Positions 53,604 through 64,000 of a stretch of DNA of 64,000 nt are shown here, one piece after another (position 1 is the first letter of the stretch; the number at the start of each line of letters is the position of its first letter). Source of the DNA: Lineus longissimus. Taxonomy: Eukaryota; Nemertea; Pilidiophora; Heteronemertea; Lineidae. The position numbers and the translations under genes are program-made. The notes beneath the pieces are model-generated. The model was not told where the DNA came from. It saw only the letters and a program-made list of their open reading frames with translations, and made no database searches. The stretch lies in contig NC_088320.1 of assembly GCF_910592395.1 (NCBI RefSeq), positions 2,356,001 to 2,420,000 on the forward strand, in the 5' to 3' direction.

Positions 53604-56600
53604 AACATTAAGAGGCTGTTGGTGAGATGTCGATCATTTAATGGAAAAAGTATCAGAAACAGGTATCTTGTCTTGAAAACACAAATAAACCTTCGGTCAA
53701 CGAGCTATACCTCAGTCATTGGAAGGAAGTGTGAAATTCGTAGTTATCTTGAAAAATGGATTTGGTTAAAACATGAGCCACATCCGTGTAATCGTAAATC
53801 AGATTAGAATTTAAAAAACTTATTACGGTGTGACGATTATCAAATTAGAATATTGTTTATTGGATAAATTTCCACTTTTGAAATAAAATGTGCCGACAAA
53901 GTTAAACACGTTGTAACTGTTTGATACTTTATAAATGCAATTGGGAGGGAATTGATTTAAAGCTTATTATTAACCAGTTTAAACAACAACTTGACAGACA
54001 AGAAAAAGTTGGGTTAAGAATCTCGATACAAAATCACCTTTGCCCTTCCTGAAGATTCGTTTTCAATTGGGTTGGTAACGTAGGCCCACCATGTTTTCCC
54101 CCAGGTGTCCATTAGATTAAGCCTGTGTATACATATATTAGTAGTTCTATATTATACGATTTTTACGAGGAACGAGGTTTTGGACTCGCCAAATGTCCCA
54201 GGAATTCCCTATGTCAGTGAAAACATACAAATACATGTATCATCATCATTAGAAACGGGAAAGACTGTCAAGTGAGCTAGATGAAGAGATCCTTAATATG
54301 GTTATAGGTTTTCTTAAGACCTGTCTTACTTGTATATCGTGTTACAGCAATTCGATATCTTATCGAGTTTTTGTAGAATATTTAGTGTCAGGAAAATCAA
54401 CAAGAACTTTTAAAGGGATTAGCAATTGAAATATTGCACTACTTTGAATGTTATCAAGAAAGATGATCATCATACTTTTAAATATACGGAAAATGATATT
54501 ATCCAGATATGACATGGTGGGACCTAATCAGCTGTAACAGTATATTATACAATCTTGGGTCGCCCCGTCCTGCTCGCAATGATGATCAAAGTGACACTGC
54601 AGATTGAACAAATTTAATTGCTTATCATTAAAATCTTCGGCTCACTACAAGAATACCAAATGAACTTTTGCAAAACAATATTCAGTGACGACAATTTACA
54701 TCCATCCGTTTATTCATTTAAAGACCGGTCTTTTTGTAGTCCACAGTAATTGTTGATCACCTCGTTTGTCGCCTCATCGCGTTTTCTATAGGAAACCAGA
54801 AAAACGCTTTAACCTTCGCTTTGCATAGCAACCAAAAACGTTGACTCATCTAGACGGACAATCCGGCGATCCTCCTCACCCAGCTGTAAGTATAAACATA
54901 TTCTTCACGACTACAAAGTTGTTTTTCAAAATTATTCATGTATTGTGGTCGTCGAGGGCCTCTCTTAAGGCCGAGGAGTTCTAATGTTACGCTTCCTCTA
55001 TTCAGTAACAAAAAACTATTTCTTTTGATACGTCCAACCTAAAATGCAATTGAAAAAAAATCACACTTTTTTTTCGAGATTTATAGTTTTGTGGCTATAA
55101 TCCGAATATCTTTAGAGCACACACCAACAAAGAACTTCAACGCTTCAGTTTGTTTTTTATGCCGGTGATATCGAACGATTAGGAGAGCAGTAAAAAGAAA
55201 CTGTTGTACGCGAACAAGGATGTTCCGACAGTCTGGTGGTAGTTTATCTCTCTAGACCCCTGTAACCCGGTGTTAGTTGCGGAAGGCCTTGTAGATGAAA
55301 AAGTACACCAAATGTTTATACTGGGGACACTACCGGGGGATAGTATGACAAAGTACGCGATTTTGTTGGCTACTTTATAAAGCCTAAACACGTCCGTCCA
55401 TATTGGCGTCTATCCGAATGGGCGTGGCACATAGGCGACTTCCTCCTTCCTCCTTAGCTTGTACCCCTGGAACACGAAGGATGCCAAAAATATTGCAGAA
55501 AACAGAGTTAACCATCAAAGAAATAACCTGTCGAGAGAAGGGAGACATTTCAACACCGGTAGTGACTATCCGCTATTGACCGGCAGATATCAAAGTCCGA
55601 AATGATCTACAGAATTTCGTTACGAATTCCCAACTGCCCCGTTCAAACTTTTGAACCTTGTTGTAGACGATCCTTTCCAGCTTTGGGAATTAATTAGCAC
55701 TGAAGTTTGCAGTTCTTGATTACCATAATTGGCCGAACAGGTTCAAGCATGTGGGCTCTTTGAGTAGCGGAAGTCCTTTGAATTGGAATCCGTCGTCATC
55801 TCATTAAACGAATATCTTATTTTCATCTCATACGAACATTTGATTTATTCTTTCGTCACGTATACACGTAAAACAACCTTTTAAATTAGTGTTTGCATTT
55901 TGATTTATCCATGGGCGAAACTATGACTAATGTGTTAAGATAAGTCTCGGCAGGCTGGGGAGTTGACACATGTATATGTATTTATGAAAATCCTTTTATA
56001 ACGAACATTTATAAACAGATCAATCTCTCATCTGATCTCATCATCAAAAATAATCGGGTTGTTTTCATGTTCGACACGGTGTTTTTCACATCACATTTCC
56101 TTTCAACAGTGTAGAACTCTACACAGTATAACATAATCCTAAATGAAATCATTTCACCCACCTTCAACGTGTCTCAATACTCTATTTTTACATCACGACA
56201 ATATCAAATAAATCCCTTCCGCACGTTTAGTAATGCAAGGTGATGCCAATTTCAGATAAAAGTGCTGCACACTATCTAACAAATAAGGCAAATTATCTTT
56301 TTTACAAAAAAAATCGGATTACATAAAGAAGTTCGTCACCTGTTTTTCAACCAAGGTTTATTCCGATCGCTCATGTTGACATTCGAAAGCGGAGAAGCGC
56401 CGATCGAATCGTAATCCTACATGCCGTTTCTGAATTTAAGTAAGTTTGCCTGTGTCCTCTGGTCAGAGTTTTCATCCGTGAATTTCAAATTTGAAGTGAA
56501 TAAATTTTCTTGTGCCCGTATTCTATTTGATGGCTTGAACCATAACAGTCTATGGGGATGGTTTTGAGAAAATAGCAAAAATGTTACATTAGGTTGTCTA

Positions 56601-57261
56601 GTTGTTGTCGCTATCAAATATTGAGAAGTTTTGTTACACACCCAAATCACATTATCATATTCGTAGTTATCTCTTTATTGAACAACTGATTTGGAATTAA
56701 TTTCATGGGCATTTTCAATTTAAATATCTAAAAGAAGCCTCAACGAAAATAGAATGAAACCGGAGGAATTTTACTAAATATACGATTCGTACATAACGAA
56801 ACTTGAAGCATTGCACGTTATTACTTCCGTTTTAAAGATTGCAAATCATGAAGTCAATTGCGATATTCTGCAAATAACAAGTTATTCAAGAGAGCAGGAG
56901 AAAAATGCCCAAATGAGGAGTGTCGAGAAAAACCATATTTTTTGCGATATTATCGGAACCAAATACTCCCTGTTACTTTCACCTTCTCTTTACTGAGGAA
57001 AGTGCCGAGCGAAAAGCCGTCTATTAGACAATGCTTGGGCAAAAACTTCAAAAGAAACCCCGTTTTTTTCTTAAAATTGAACTCCTTTCTCTTCAAAAAG
57101 CCGACAGTGACGTGATGGACCCTCATCCTTGCACAGTTCCATTCTATTTTTAATGGGGTCTTAGCTTGCCCTGGCATAGACACCAGGTACAAGGAACGTC
57201 GGTTTTGAGTCTCATTCGAAGGAGAGCCAGGAATTTTAGTTCCTTGAAAGTCACGCCGGTT

Positions 57262-57347
57262 CATCCTGGGTTCTCCGGGATCGTGGGTTCGAACCCGGGC
57301 CCTATTGCGTGGTGGTCAGCAGTGTAAACCACTAGGCCATGAGGCTC
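57262..57347 (-). repeat. tRNA-like sequence (SINE head or pseudo-tRNA)
   Basis: On the minus strand the stretch starts GGAGCCTCATGGCCTAGTGG, a strong box A context, and has the box B GGGTTCGAACCC with a good T-arm. The 3' side ends in ATCCCGGAG and does not pair with the 5' GGAGCCT, so the acceptor stem is broken and no clear anticodon loop is formed. A tRNA-derived SINE or decayed tRNA is most likely. Confidence 0.4.
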
Positions 57348-58029
57348 CTTAGTTACGATATCAAAATCAATGGTAATCTTTGTAAAGATTGCCAATATCC
57401 ACCACATTATTCTACTCGAGGGCAGCTCATTCTTTCGTGTGACACCAAAAATATAGAACCGTTTTGGGCGATACTCTAAACTTCTGTCATTGTATCAATA
57501 AACATCAACTGTGATTCACGTGTTTCATCAAATTTACTCAAAGAGCCCCTTATTATTGTCATGCATTGGGATACTCACTAATAACAATAACAGCTTCTTA
57601 ACGCATGAAATCACGCTCCGCGTCAAATTCACGATGATGCTTTTTTTCCTCTTGCATCAGAATCGGCACAATTGCCCGACTTTTATGGATCAAGAGGCAT
57701 GGAGGTGTCAGAAATTATCATGTCTATGGCATCAGTTAACATTGTAAGACATCAGCTAATCATTGCGAAAGAAACTTTTAAGGTCTCACAGAAGACTTAA
57801 AATGTGTTTGGTAAGAGTGCGTTCGTGATAGGAAAACAAGAAAGCTGGCCTGGAGACGGGGGAGAATTTCGAAAATTCTTTGTACACGTTCGATATAGGA
57901 CCCGGAAATGATCACAACATGCGAACATTCAAACACATATCTTTACATTTCGATTCGCCAATGATTCAAAAGAGTCCTGAATTCAAACTCATGGACCTAC
58001 TGTCAATATAAAGTTTGACAAAGAGGCCT

Positions 58030-58128
58030 GCCTTGGGGCTCATGGCTGAAGCAGACAGTGGAGTTCGAACTCGACACCTCTTGACCGCTAGGTGAAGAGT
58101 CCCAGCCACTAGTGCACAGCGGCTCCCC
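58030..58128 (-). repeat. tRNA-like sequence (SINE head or pseudo-tRNA)
   Basis: On the minus strand GGGGAGCCGCTGTGCACTAG leads to a box A-like CACTAGTGGCTGGGACTC and the box B GAGTTCGAACTCC. It resembles the 57.3-kb copy in layout, including the GGAGCC start, suggesting a shared SINE family. The acceptor stem does not close near box B. Confidence 0.4.
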
Positions 58129-60834
58129 TTGCAAAAGGCCACGTTCCATCTCCTTACTTTTAGATGAGACGAAGTTGGCTGTCAGTGAGTAGCGCCTTAA
58201 ACAGTAAGGTTTTATAAGAATGTCCTAACGTATGAATTGATGGGCGTTACTTTTAGGTAATTTTGTATTTTACTTAACAAGCGTAACACCCAGTAACGGT
58301 GAAAAATTCACTCGGTACCAAAGAATGCCATTGGCAACCAATCAGTAATGATTGCAAAATGACTGTGAACCTTTAAGTTCCTTTGCGTGGACTTCATCAC
58401 GGAATGAAGCCACCGTGTAGTCTATTATTTGATGAAAAAGAACCATGGCTACATTATATCTGGAGCATGACAATATGATTACTTTATCGAGAAAAAACAC
58501 GTTTCTGTCTGTCCACTACTATTGTACCGTATGTCCGCCAGGGTCGTAAAAAATGATTACAGCCTTTTTTATCGTTTGGTTCATACTTGAATATCGATTT
58601 GTAGCAAAGGTGTGATAATACCGAAGGTAGTTTATTTTTTATCGCCGCCATAACAACGGAAAAATCAGACGCCCTCTTTTCGTCAAGCGCTGAGAAAAAA
58701 GAAGCCGTCGCAGAACATTACAATATATTTTGTAGGAGTTAAGCGGCTCTTGTTTCACTGTAAGGTATCTTAATCTTCTTGCCGTGTGAAGCGCTGAATG
58801 ATAAGAGAAGAGTCCAATCCTTGTGGGACATACAAGTATTTAAGTTCATCCGGATATCGGACTGACAAAGCTAGTTCATTCCGTACGAACAATCAAGTAT
58901 GTGATGTCACCAGGCCCTGTGGTCATTTACTTACGCAACACCTGTACATCCTTTATGTAGGAGATTTTGAGGGTGTTCAAAAAATCTTCGTTGAAATTCA
59001 TACATTCTTTCGTACTTCGTCGTTAAGGGCTCTTCGTGAGACCTGTAAAGCCTGCCAAAAGAGCATCCGCATCGCTCACGATGAGGAATTACGATTATAC
59101 TTAATTGAACGGAACGGATTACATGCACGAATACAAAGAGTTCATCTTTGTTAATTGCAGTTTGTGAGTTAATATAATCAGCATAAATACATGTACGGAT
59201 CTTAAGCTGAATCAACAATAATTTCATATGTCGATTGTCCATTTCAAAGTACCGTGACGTTCTAGCACTTAAGCAGATTTTACCGAAGGTAATTATCGTC
59301 ATAATACGTAATGAAATGAAGACCGTGTGAAGGTACTTATCACTCAGCTTTCATGAGCGATTGGTGTACACAGCCAGCAGAAAAACAATCACAGTGGAGG
59401 AAGCATCACAATCTCCCCAAGACCTTGACATCGCTTAAACACATGCTAGTGTCGTTCATGACGGGGAATAAAATCATAGGATTATAGATTAATAAAATCC
59501 AAATAATAAAGTGGGCATACTGTACTGACAACGAATTCGGCATTTTGTATAAAATCTATGCGGCTACCTTTATGATACTGAAGAGAGTACAGGCCTATCG
59601 AGACTGAGAAGGGGCCTCCTCTGACATAGCCTGACTTGGTGTACACATCTGATTCGACGTCACGAGCAAGGAAAGAAAAATGTTATTTCAGACTTCGTGA
59701 CATCACTTCCCCGGGCTGTCGATTTTCTTTCAATTCGAATAGAGGTGCCGTCCGTTCTGGCCACAATTCGTATGTAATTACTGGGGATATCAACCCCGAG
59801 GCTCATGTTTGTAAATCAGAAACAACTTCTTATGGATATGACTTGTAATCAAGCATGTTGCCAGTGACTGGTAACTTATACTACCATCAGACGGTACATT
59901 TAACACCACTGATGGACCCAGGTACTAATCTCACCGAAGCACTTTCCTACCATTCGTAACCTTTGCCCTAACAGGAACCGAAAATGCTTTTCTTTAAAAT
60001 TGATACAATGCCGTGGATTTTCATGATCAGCAGCTATGGCAACTATAGCCAACAAATTAAAAGAACGTCGTCTCGTTCTGCAGTATAAGCTGATTAGGAG
60101 CCCGAAAAGATAGTTTTATCGACATGGACACAAACATTCGCCAAATTCCCAAAGCAGCAATTGGGTTTTTCAGACAGGCATCAGTCAATCAAAAGCCACC
60201 TATTTACGCTTGTTCGGCGCAGCAAGCATGGCCCGTAATGAGTACAGGGCTTCTAATTGGTCAATTTCTGTCAGCTGACAGGCTGTCCCAAATTATTGCT
60301 GCTGGAGGAATATGGCGAATGGAATCGCAACTGAATCCCCAGGATCGCCGTATACATACGGAAAACACTGCGTTTTGACGGCACAGAGAAGTCAGGCGAA
60401 CCGCTGGAAGTGGCAAAGATAAGCCAACCCGATTGGGCCGAGAAAAAAATTCAGTCTTGTTTTGCACAACATATTTGACACCTTAATCGACAGGGCGGCC
60501 TTGAGCAATTTATAGTATACAGCATACACATACGATATCTTGACTCGTTTTTATACGAAAGAAGTACGGGAAATGTACATTACCGACCTCGCTTCATCTT
60601 TGTAGAACAATACCCCACACCTGGAGCGTTACGGTATTAATAGCATTGGTCCATTTAATAACATAATTTAATAATACAATGTCTCTCTATAAATCTCTGT
60701 GGCTTGTATAATAAAGACCAATAAGTGCTTTTACTGAAACCTTTAGGTCCGCAGTGTACTATTACATTTGTCTAAATGTTTGGTTTTAAAATTTTGGCTT
60801 CGAAAATATTTCAGAATTTTGAACTCTCATGAGT

Positions 60835-60850
60835 GGTCGTGTTACCGGTT
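60835..60850 (+). mobile_element. Truncated pogo-like terminus
   Basis: GTGGTCGTGTTACCGG is the reverse complement of the subterminal part of the element at 5278, but the outer bases are missing and the sequence breaks into TTAACATTTTG. Confidence 0.4.
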
Positions 60851-63364
60851 AACATTTTGTTTACAAAAATATTTACATTGTACATTGATGTCTTGACCAT
60901 TGTTGGCCGTCAGGCATATATCTGAAATCGATGCACGCCCGGGCTATAGGTTTTCTAAATTTTGCAGCCCACATGAGACAGTTTAGTCACAATGGAAGCA
61001 CAGATTCATTTCAAGTCGACAAAGGATTGCGTCCATTTAATAGGGTGTTAAAGCTTTTTGTTGATGAGTAACAAAACACACAAAAACACTTTTTGACATT
61101 TCATTTCCGAAAAACTGGCTCAACAATTTGCTCTTAATCTGTTGCATCCTAACATAACCATTGACTTACTCCGCCTCTCGATATTTTGTATACGAGGTAG
61201 GAGTATCAAAAACATGTATCTTAGGATGAATCTGTTGTTGAATACGCGGTGATTCAACTGATGACTGTTTTCTCAAGAAAAGAAGATACAAAATGAAATG
61301 AAAAGAAACATGAATGGAATGGAATCTAAGGTATTGGCATCTGTCACAATGACACTATTGTAGCAACTTGTCACTGAGTGACGATCATTGGCCGAGAGGT
61401 TAGCAGGAGCCTAAGGTTTTGCTCCATCTGCTCAGCATTTGAGGCCATGTCTGGTAGGTGACTGAATATTCATGATCCTTCAATTCTTTCCTGTAATGTA
61501 ACAAGCACCCCATGGGACCAAGTTTTCACTTAGGAGTAGGTTAAAACTAAGCAACTTCTTTAGTGCAGCACAAGGATAGTACCAGGCAGATATAAGTGTA
61601 CCAACAACCAACGCCTTAAATTGCAACAAACACCACAGGAAATACAACTGTTTGCCTTCACTTCAAAGGAGTTACAACTCAAATGTTAGTGCTCACAAAC
61701 TATTCAATCTCATTATTGCACAGTATATTCGTTTTACGTTGCGTTGAGTTTGTGAATTTGTATCTTTATGACTTGTGGGTAATTGCCGAAAATTTCCGCA
61801 TCAAAGAGAACCCATTACCTCTTCTCTACACTCTTCTCATACTGCCTTGTGCAAACTGACATAATGCATCTAGTGACATCCTAATAGTTTCAATTTTAAA
61901 AAAGGTGCGACTGAATTATTTCTTATCATAAAGGTCGATTTAAATACAATGTATGTTCTTGTTTGTTACATTGATGCTTGCAAACTTACAAGAAAGTGTT
62001 TCGAATAGGGCCTACGTCGCGCCTTATTGCACTCCCATGAATTTGAAGCGACACTTTTTTTCTGGGCAACGCGATCTGTGTTTTGAAAACCTCTGCGAAA
62101 CTATCTGTTGTTGATTTCTCTCGATGGCCCTTATGATTCGAAACGGCTTGCCATAACAAGATTTCATGGCGTGCCCTGTGATAATTTCACATTCGCTTTA
62201 GACTATTACAAAGTAATAGTGTGATCTACAAAATCCCTTGTCGGTCTTCTTTAGACATTTTCCTTTACATTTTTAACAGCCTTCCCGTTATTTGACTGGA
62301 AATGTTTTCGCAATTTTGTCTGGGTTTCATATCAATATCTACGTACTTTAAAGACTTACTTCATTCGTTCAAAGCGTGAAAATTGAACTCGAGCGTGTAC
62401 TGAAGACGAGACATTCAAATTCAAGTTCAATTCAAATTGTTTTAATGAGGGAATAGGCGTGTAAGGTCATACACCTTGGCCACATGACGTTTGACGATAA
62501 ATGTGACCTTTCAAAACTAAGATAGACAAACAAGATTATGTCAAGCTATCTGACCCTATAGCATGATTTTGATTGATTTTGATTAATAAATACTTGTTGT
62601 TTAAAATCTTTTCCCCACTGGAAGGGTCCATGGGCCCCCAGCATTTTCAACAGAATGTTTTATGATTAAAGCTTGACGATATGTAGCAGGATCCAAAGGA
62701 AACCTATGCTCTATTGAGACAGAAACCAACTGAACAGTTTTAGAAAAGAGAAAGCAGGCAGAAGATTCGGAACAATGCCGCTAATTAACCCGTAGTCCCT
62801 TAAATCCCATCTTAGTCCAAGATCTCATGTATTCCATTGGTTGATTAACACCAGCAAATTGCAACGGAAGGCTCATCAGTGGCTTAGTTGGCAAGATTTT
62901 GCCATACATCCGAGATTGACAGAGGGATTATCTGGAAACAATTTCATAGGAAGATACCATGATACTAATGTGGGCGGCCTGATTAGGGGATGCATCACCC
63001 AGTGCGCTCGGGGCACAGATGGACAAGGTATAGCTTGCAGAGATGTACCAGAGTTAGTCCCAAGTTGCTTAGGGAACCTTAAAAGCCCTGCATGGCCATC
63101 AGATGAGTTATAACACCTGCCTAAGTGCGGATGGTGTATGTTATTATTACAAATATGATAAAAAAAATAAGCGATAGACAAATAATTTGTCGCCTCTGAT
63201 GAGATGGAGACGGTGGATATTACGTTTAAAAAATGTGCTGTGTCGACCGTGTTTTTCGCCAGGGGCACTTAGAACCAAAAGCCTGTTCATTGTCTTAACA
63301 ATATTACTGATGGAAGGTTGCGCCTGCGGCTTTTGTGTTGTGTACCTGATATCACTTCCTTGTC

Positions 63365-63471
63365 GAGATTTGGTGTTCGTAGTGAAAGTTGTTGCCTGAA
63401 TGTTAGCAATTCATATCGAGTCATAACCGAGATTCGGTGTTCATAGTGAAGGTTGTTGCCTGAATGTTAGC
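63365..63471 (+). repeat. Two-copy direct repeat, period 64
   Basis: GAGATTTGGTGTTCGTAGTG at 63365 and GAGATTCGGTGTTCATAGTG at 63429 begin a segment of about 43 bases that repeats with a few mismatches, both ending TGCCTGAATGTTAGC. Confidence 0.75.
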
Positions 63472-63843
63472 CCTCCAGATTCGTTTTATTCAAGACCTCT
63501 GTTCAGAGCATTCAGTTACTTTAATTCATATAGATATTTCAAAAGAACACCACTGAATTTCCAAATTAACGACAAATCAAAATCATGATATCGCTTTTAG
63601 CACAATAAACATATTTGATATTCACGACGGGTAAAAGAAAAACCTACGCCCAGCCACACAATGCGCAACCTCATCCCAGGAGCAGTGACGCCCACTAATG
63701 ACCGCTACGATCTTGGAACTACGTGTGGCGTTGTCAATCCCCAAAGCACTCATTGCGACGAGGTTGCAATCTCGCGAAGCTTTTATACTTAAAACCTGGC
63801 GAATTGTTATCAGTCTCTCTCTTCCTTTCGTTCCAGCTACACA

Positions 63844-64000
63844 ATGGAGTCCCGACATATTTTAGTACAAGCCCTTTTGGTGGTGTGCTTGACGCACCTG
63901 GCGCATGGGATCTTCTTTACGAGTTCGAAGGAAAATGAATACCCGAGGATAGGTAGGCGCGGTTTCGTAGCACCCCGCCCGGACTTTGATTTAAATGATT
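63844..64000 (+). CDS. PRXamide (ETH-like) neuropeptide precursor, first coding exon, cut by window end
   Basis: A consensus splice acceptor (CGTTCCAG, exon from 63837) precedes the ATG by seven bases, so an untranslated first exon lies upstream. The frame opens with a hydrophobic signal peptide of about 22 residues ending LAHG, followed at once by IFFTSSKENEYPRI and the processing site GRR. Cleavage and amidation would give a 14-residue peptide ending PRI-amide. The position straight after the signal peptide, the FF near the start and the PRI-GRR end recall arthropod ecdysis-triggering hormone precursors and, more loosely, other PRXamides such as small cardioactive peptides and pyrokinins. 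The frame continues GFVAPRPDFDLND and is open at the edge. The precursor type is clear; the ETH assignment is inference from a short motif. Confidence 0.75.
   Translation, partial: MESRHILVQALLVVCLTHLAHGIFFTSSKENEYPRIGRRGFVAPRPDFDLND

Larger units (their letters stand above)
50089..63836. other. 13.7-kb region with no recognised gene
   Basis: I translated the longer frames on both strands and found no known domain and no chain of in-phase exons. The best unexplained frame is 51103-51465 (minus, 120 codons, given separately). The interval contains a pogo-like terminus at 52198, a LINE-like tail near 53,100-53,220, tRNA-like sequences at 57.3 and 58.1 kb and a truncated pogo-like end at 60,835. 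It should also hold the promoter of the SLC49A4-like gene and untranslated exons of the neuropeptide gene. Confidence 0.5.

Noticed and set aside
57262-58128. Functional tRNA genes
   Set aside because: Box A and box B look good, but acceptor stems do not pair and no proper anticodon loop forms, so they are listed as tRNA-like repeats.
58798-59302. Overlapping frames of about 120 codons on both strands
   Set aside because: No family resemblance, weak composition and no exon partners; chance is more likely.

Overview
The window is eukaryotic. It holds spliced genes with GT-AG introns on both strands, long AT-rich intergenic DNA and many short transposon remnants. The gene set is that of a bilaterian animal. 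The PRXamide-type neuropeptide start at the right edge and the abundance of acatgta and taggcct words suggest a marine invertebrate, most likely a lophotrochozoan such as a mollusc, annelid or brachiopod. The phylum is inference. All gene models below were built by hand, joining exons by reading frame, splice sites and remembered family motifs; none has transcript support.

Layout. 0-7 kb: a RHEB small GTPase on the minus strand (2805-6397), with two non-autonomous DNA transposons in its introns. 7.5-13.9 kb: the chromatin remodeller HELLS/LSH on the plus strand, with a third inverted-repeat element in an intron. 13.9-17.6 kb: a long, decaying tandem repeat with a period near 68 bp, lying between HELLS and the 3' end of the convergent ATP synthase subunit c gene (18306-19616, minus). 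20.6-26.4 kb: sorting nexin SNX4 on the minus strand, complete at 430 aa. One intron carries a perfect 73-bp-arm foldback, and a 52/53-bp minisatellite abuts the start codon. 28.9-34.5 kb: a divergent membrane-anchored proprotein convertase on the minus strand (667 aa) that lacks the usual basic prodomain cleavage site. 36.3-42.2 kb: DCST1, the sperm membrane protein family, on the plus strand (712 aa), divergent from the convertase and preceded by two perfect CRE sites. 42.5-50.1 kb: an SLC49A4/DIRC2-like transporter on the minus strand, convergent with DCST1, with at least two exons unresolved. 50.1-63.8 kb: nearly 14 kb without a recognisable gene, holding transposon ends, a LINE tail and tRNA-like sequences. 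63.84-64.0 kb: the first coding exon of a neuropeptide precursor, cut by the window edge.

The genes are unrelated housekeeping or cell-biology genes and do not form one pathway. RHEB, SLC49A4 and SNX4 all act on or near endolysosomes, but their proximity looks incidental. The points most worth a second look are the ETH-like neuropeptide, the odd convertase, the repeat array at the SNX4 start codon, and the dense set of foldback and TIR elements inside introns.
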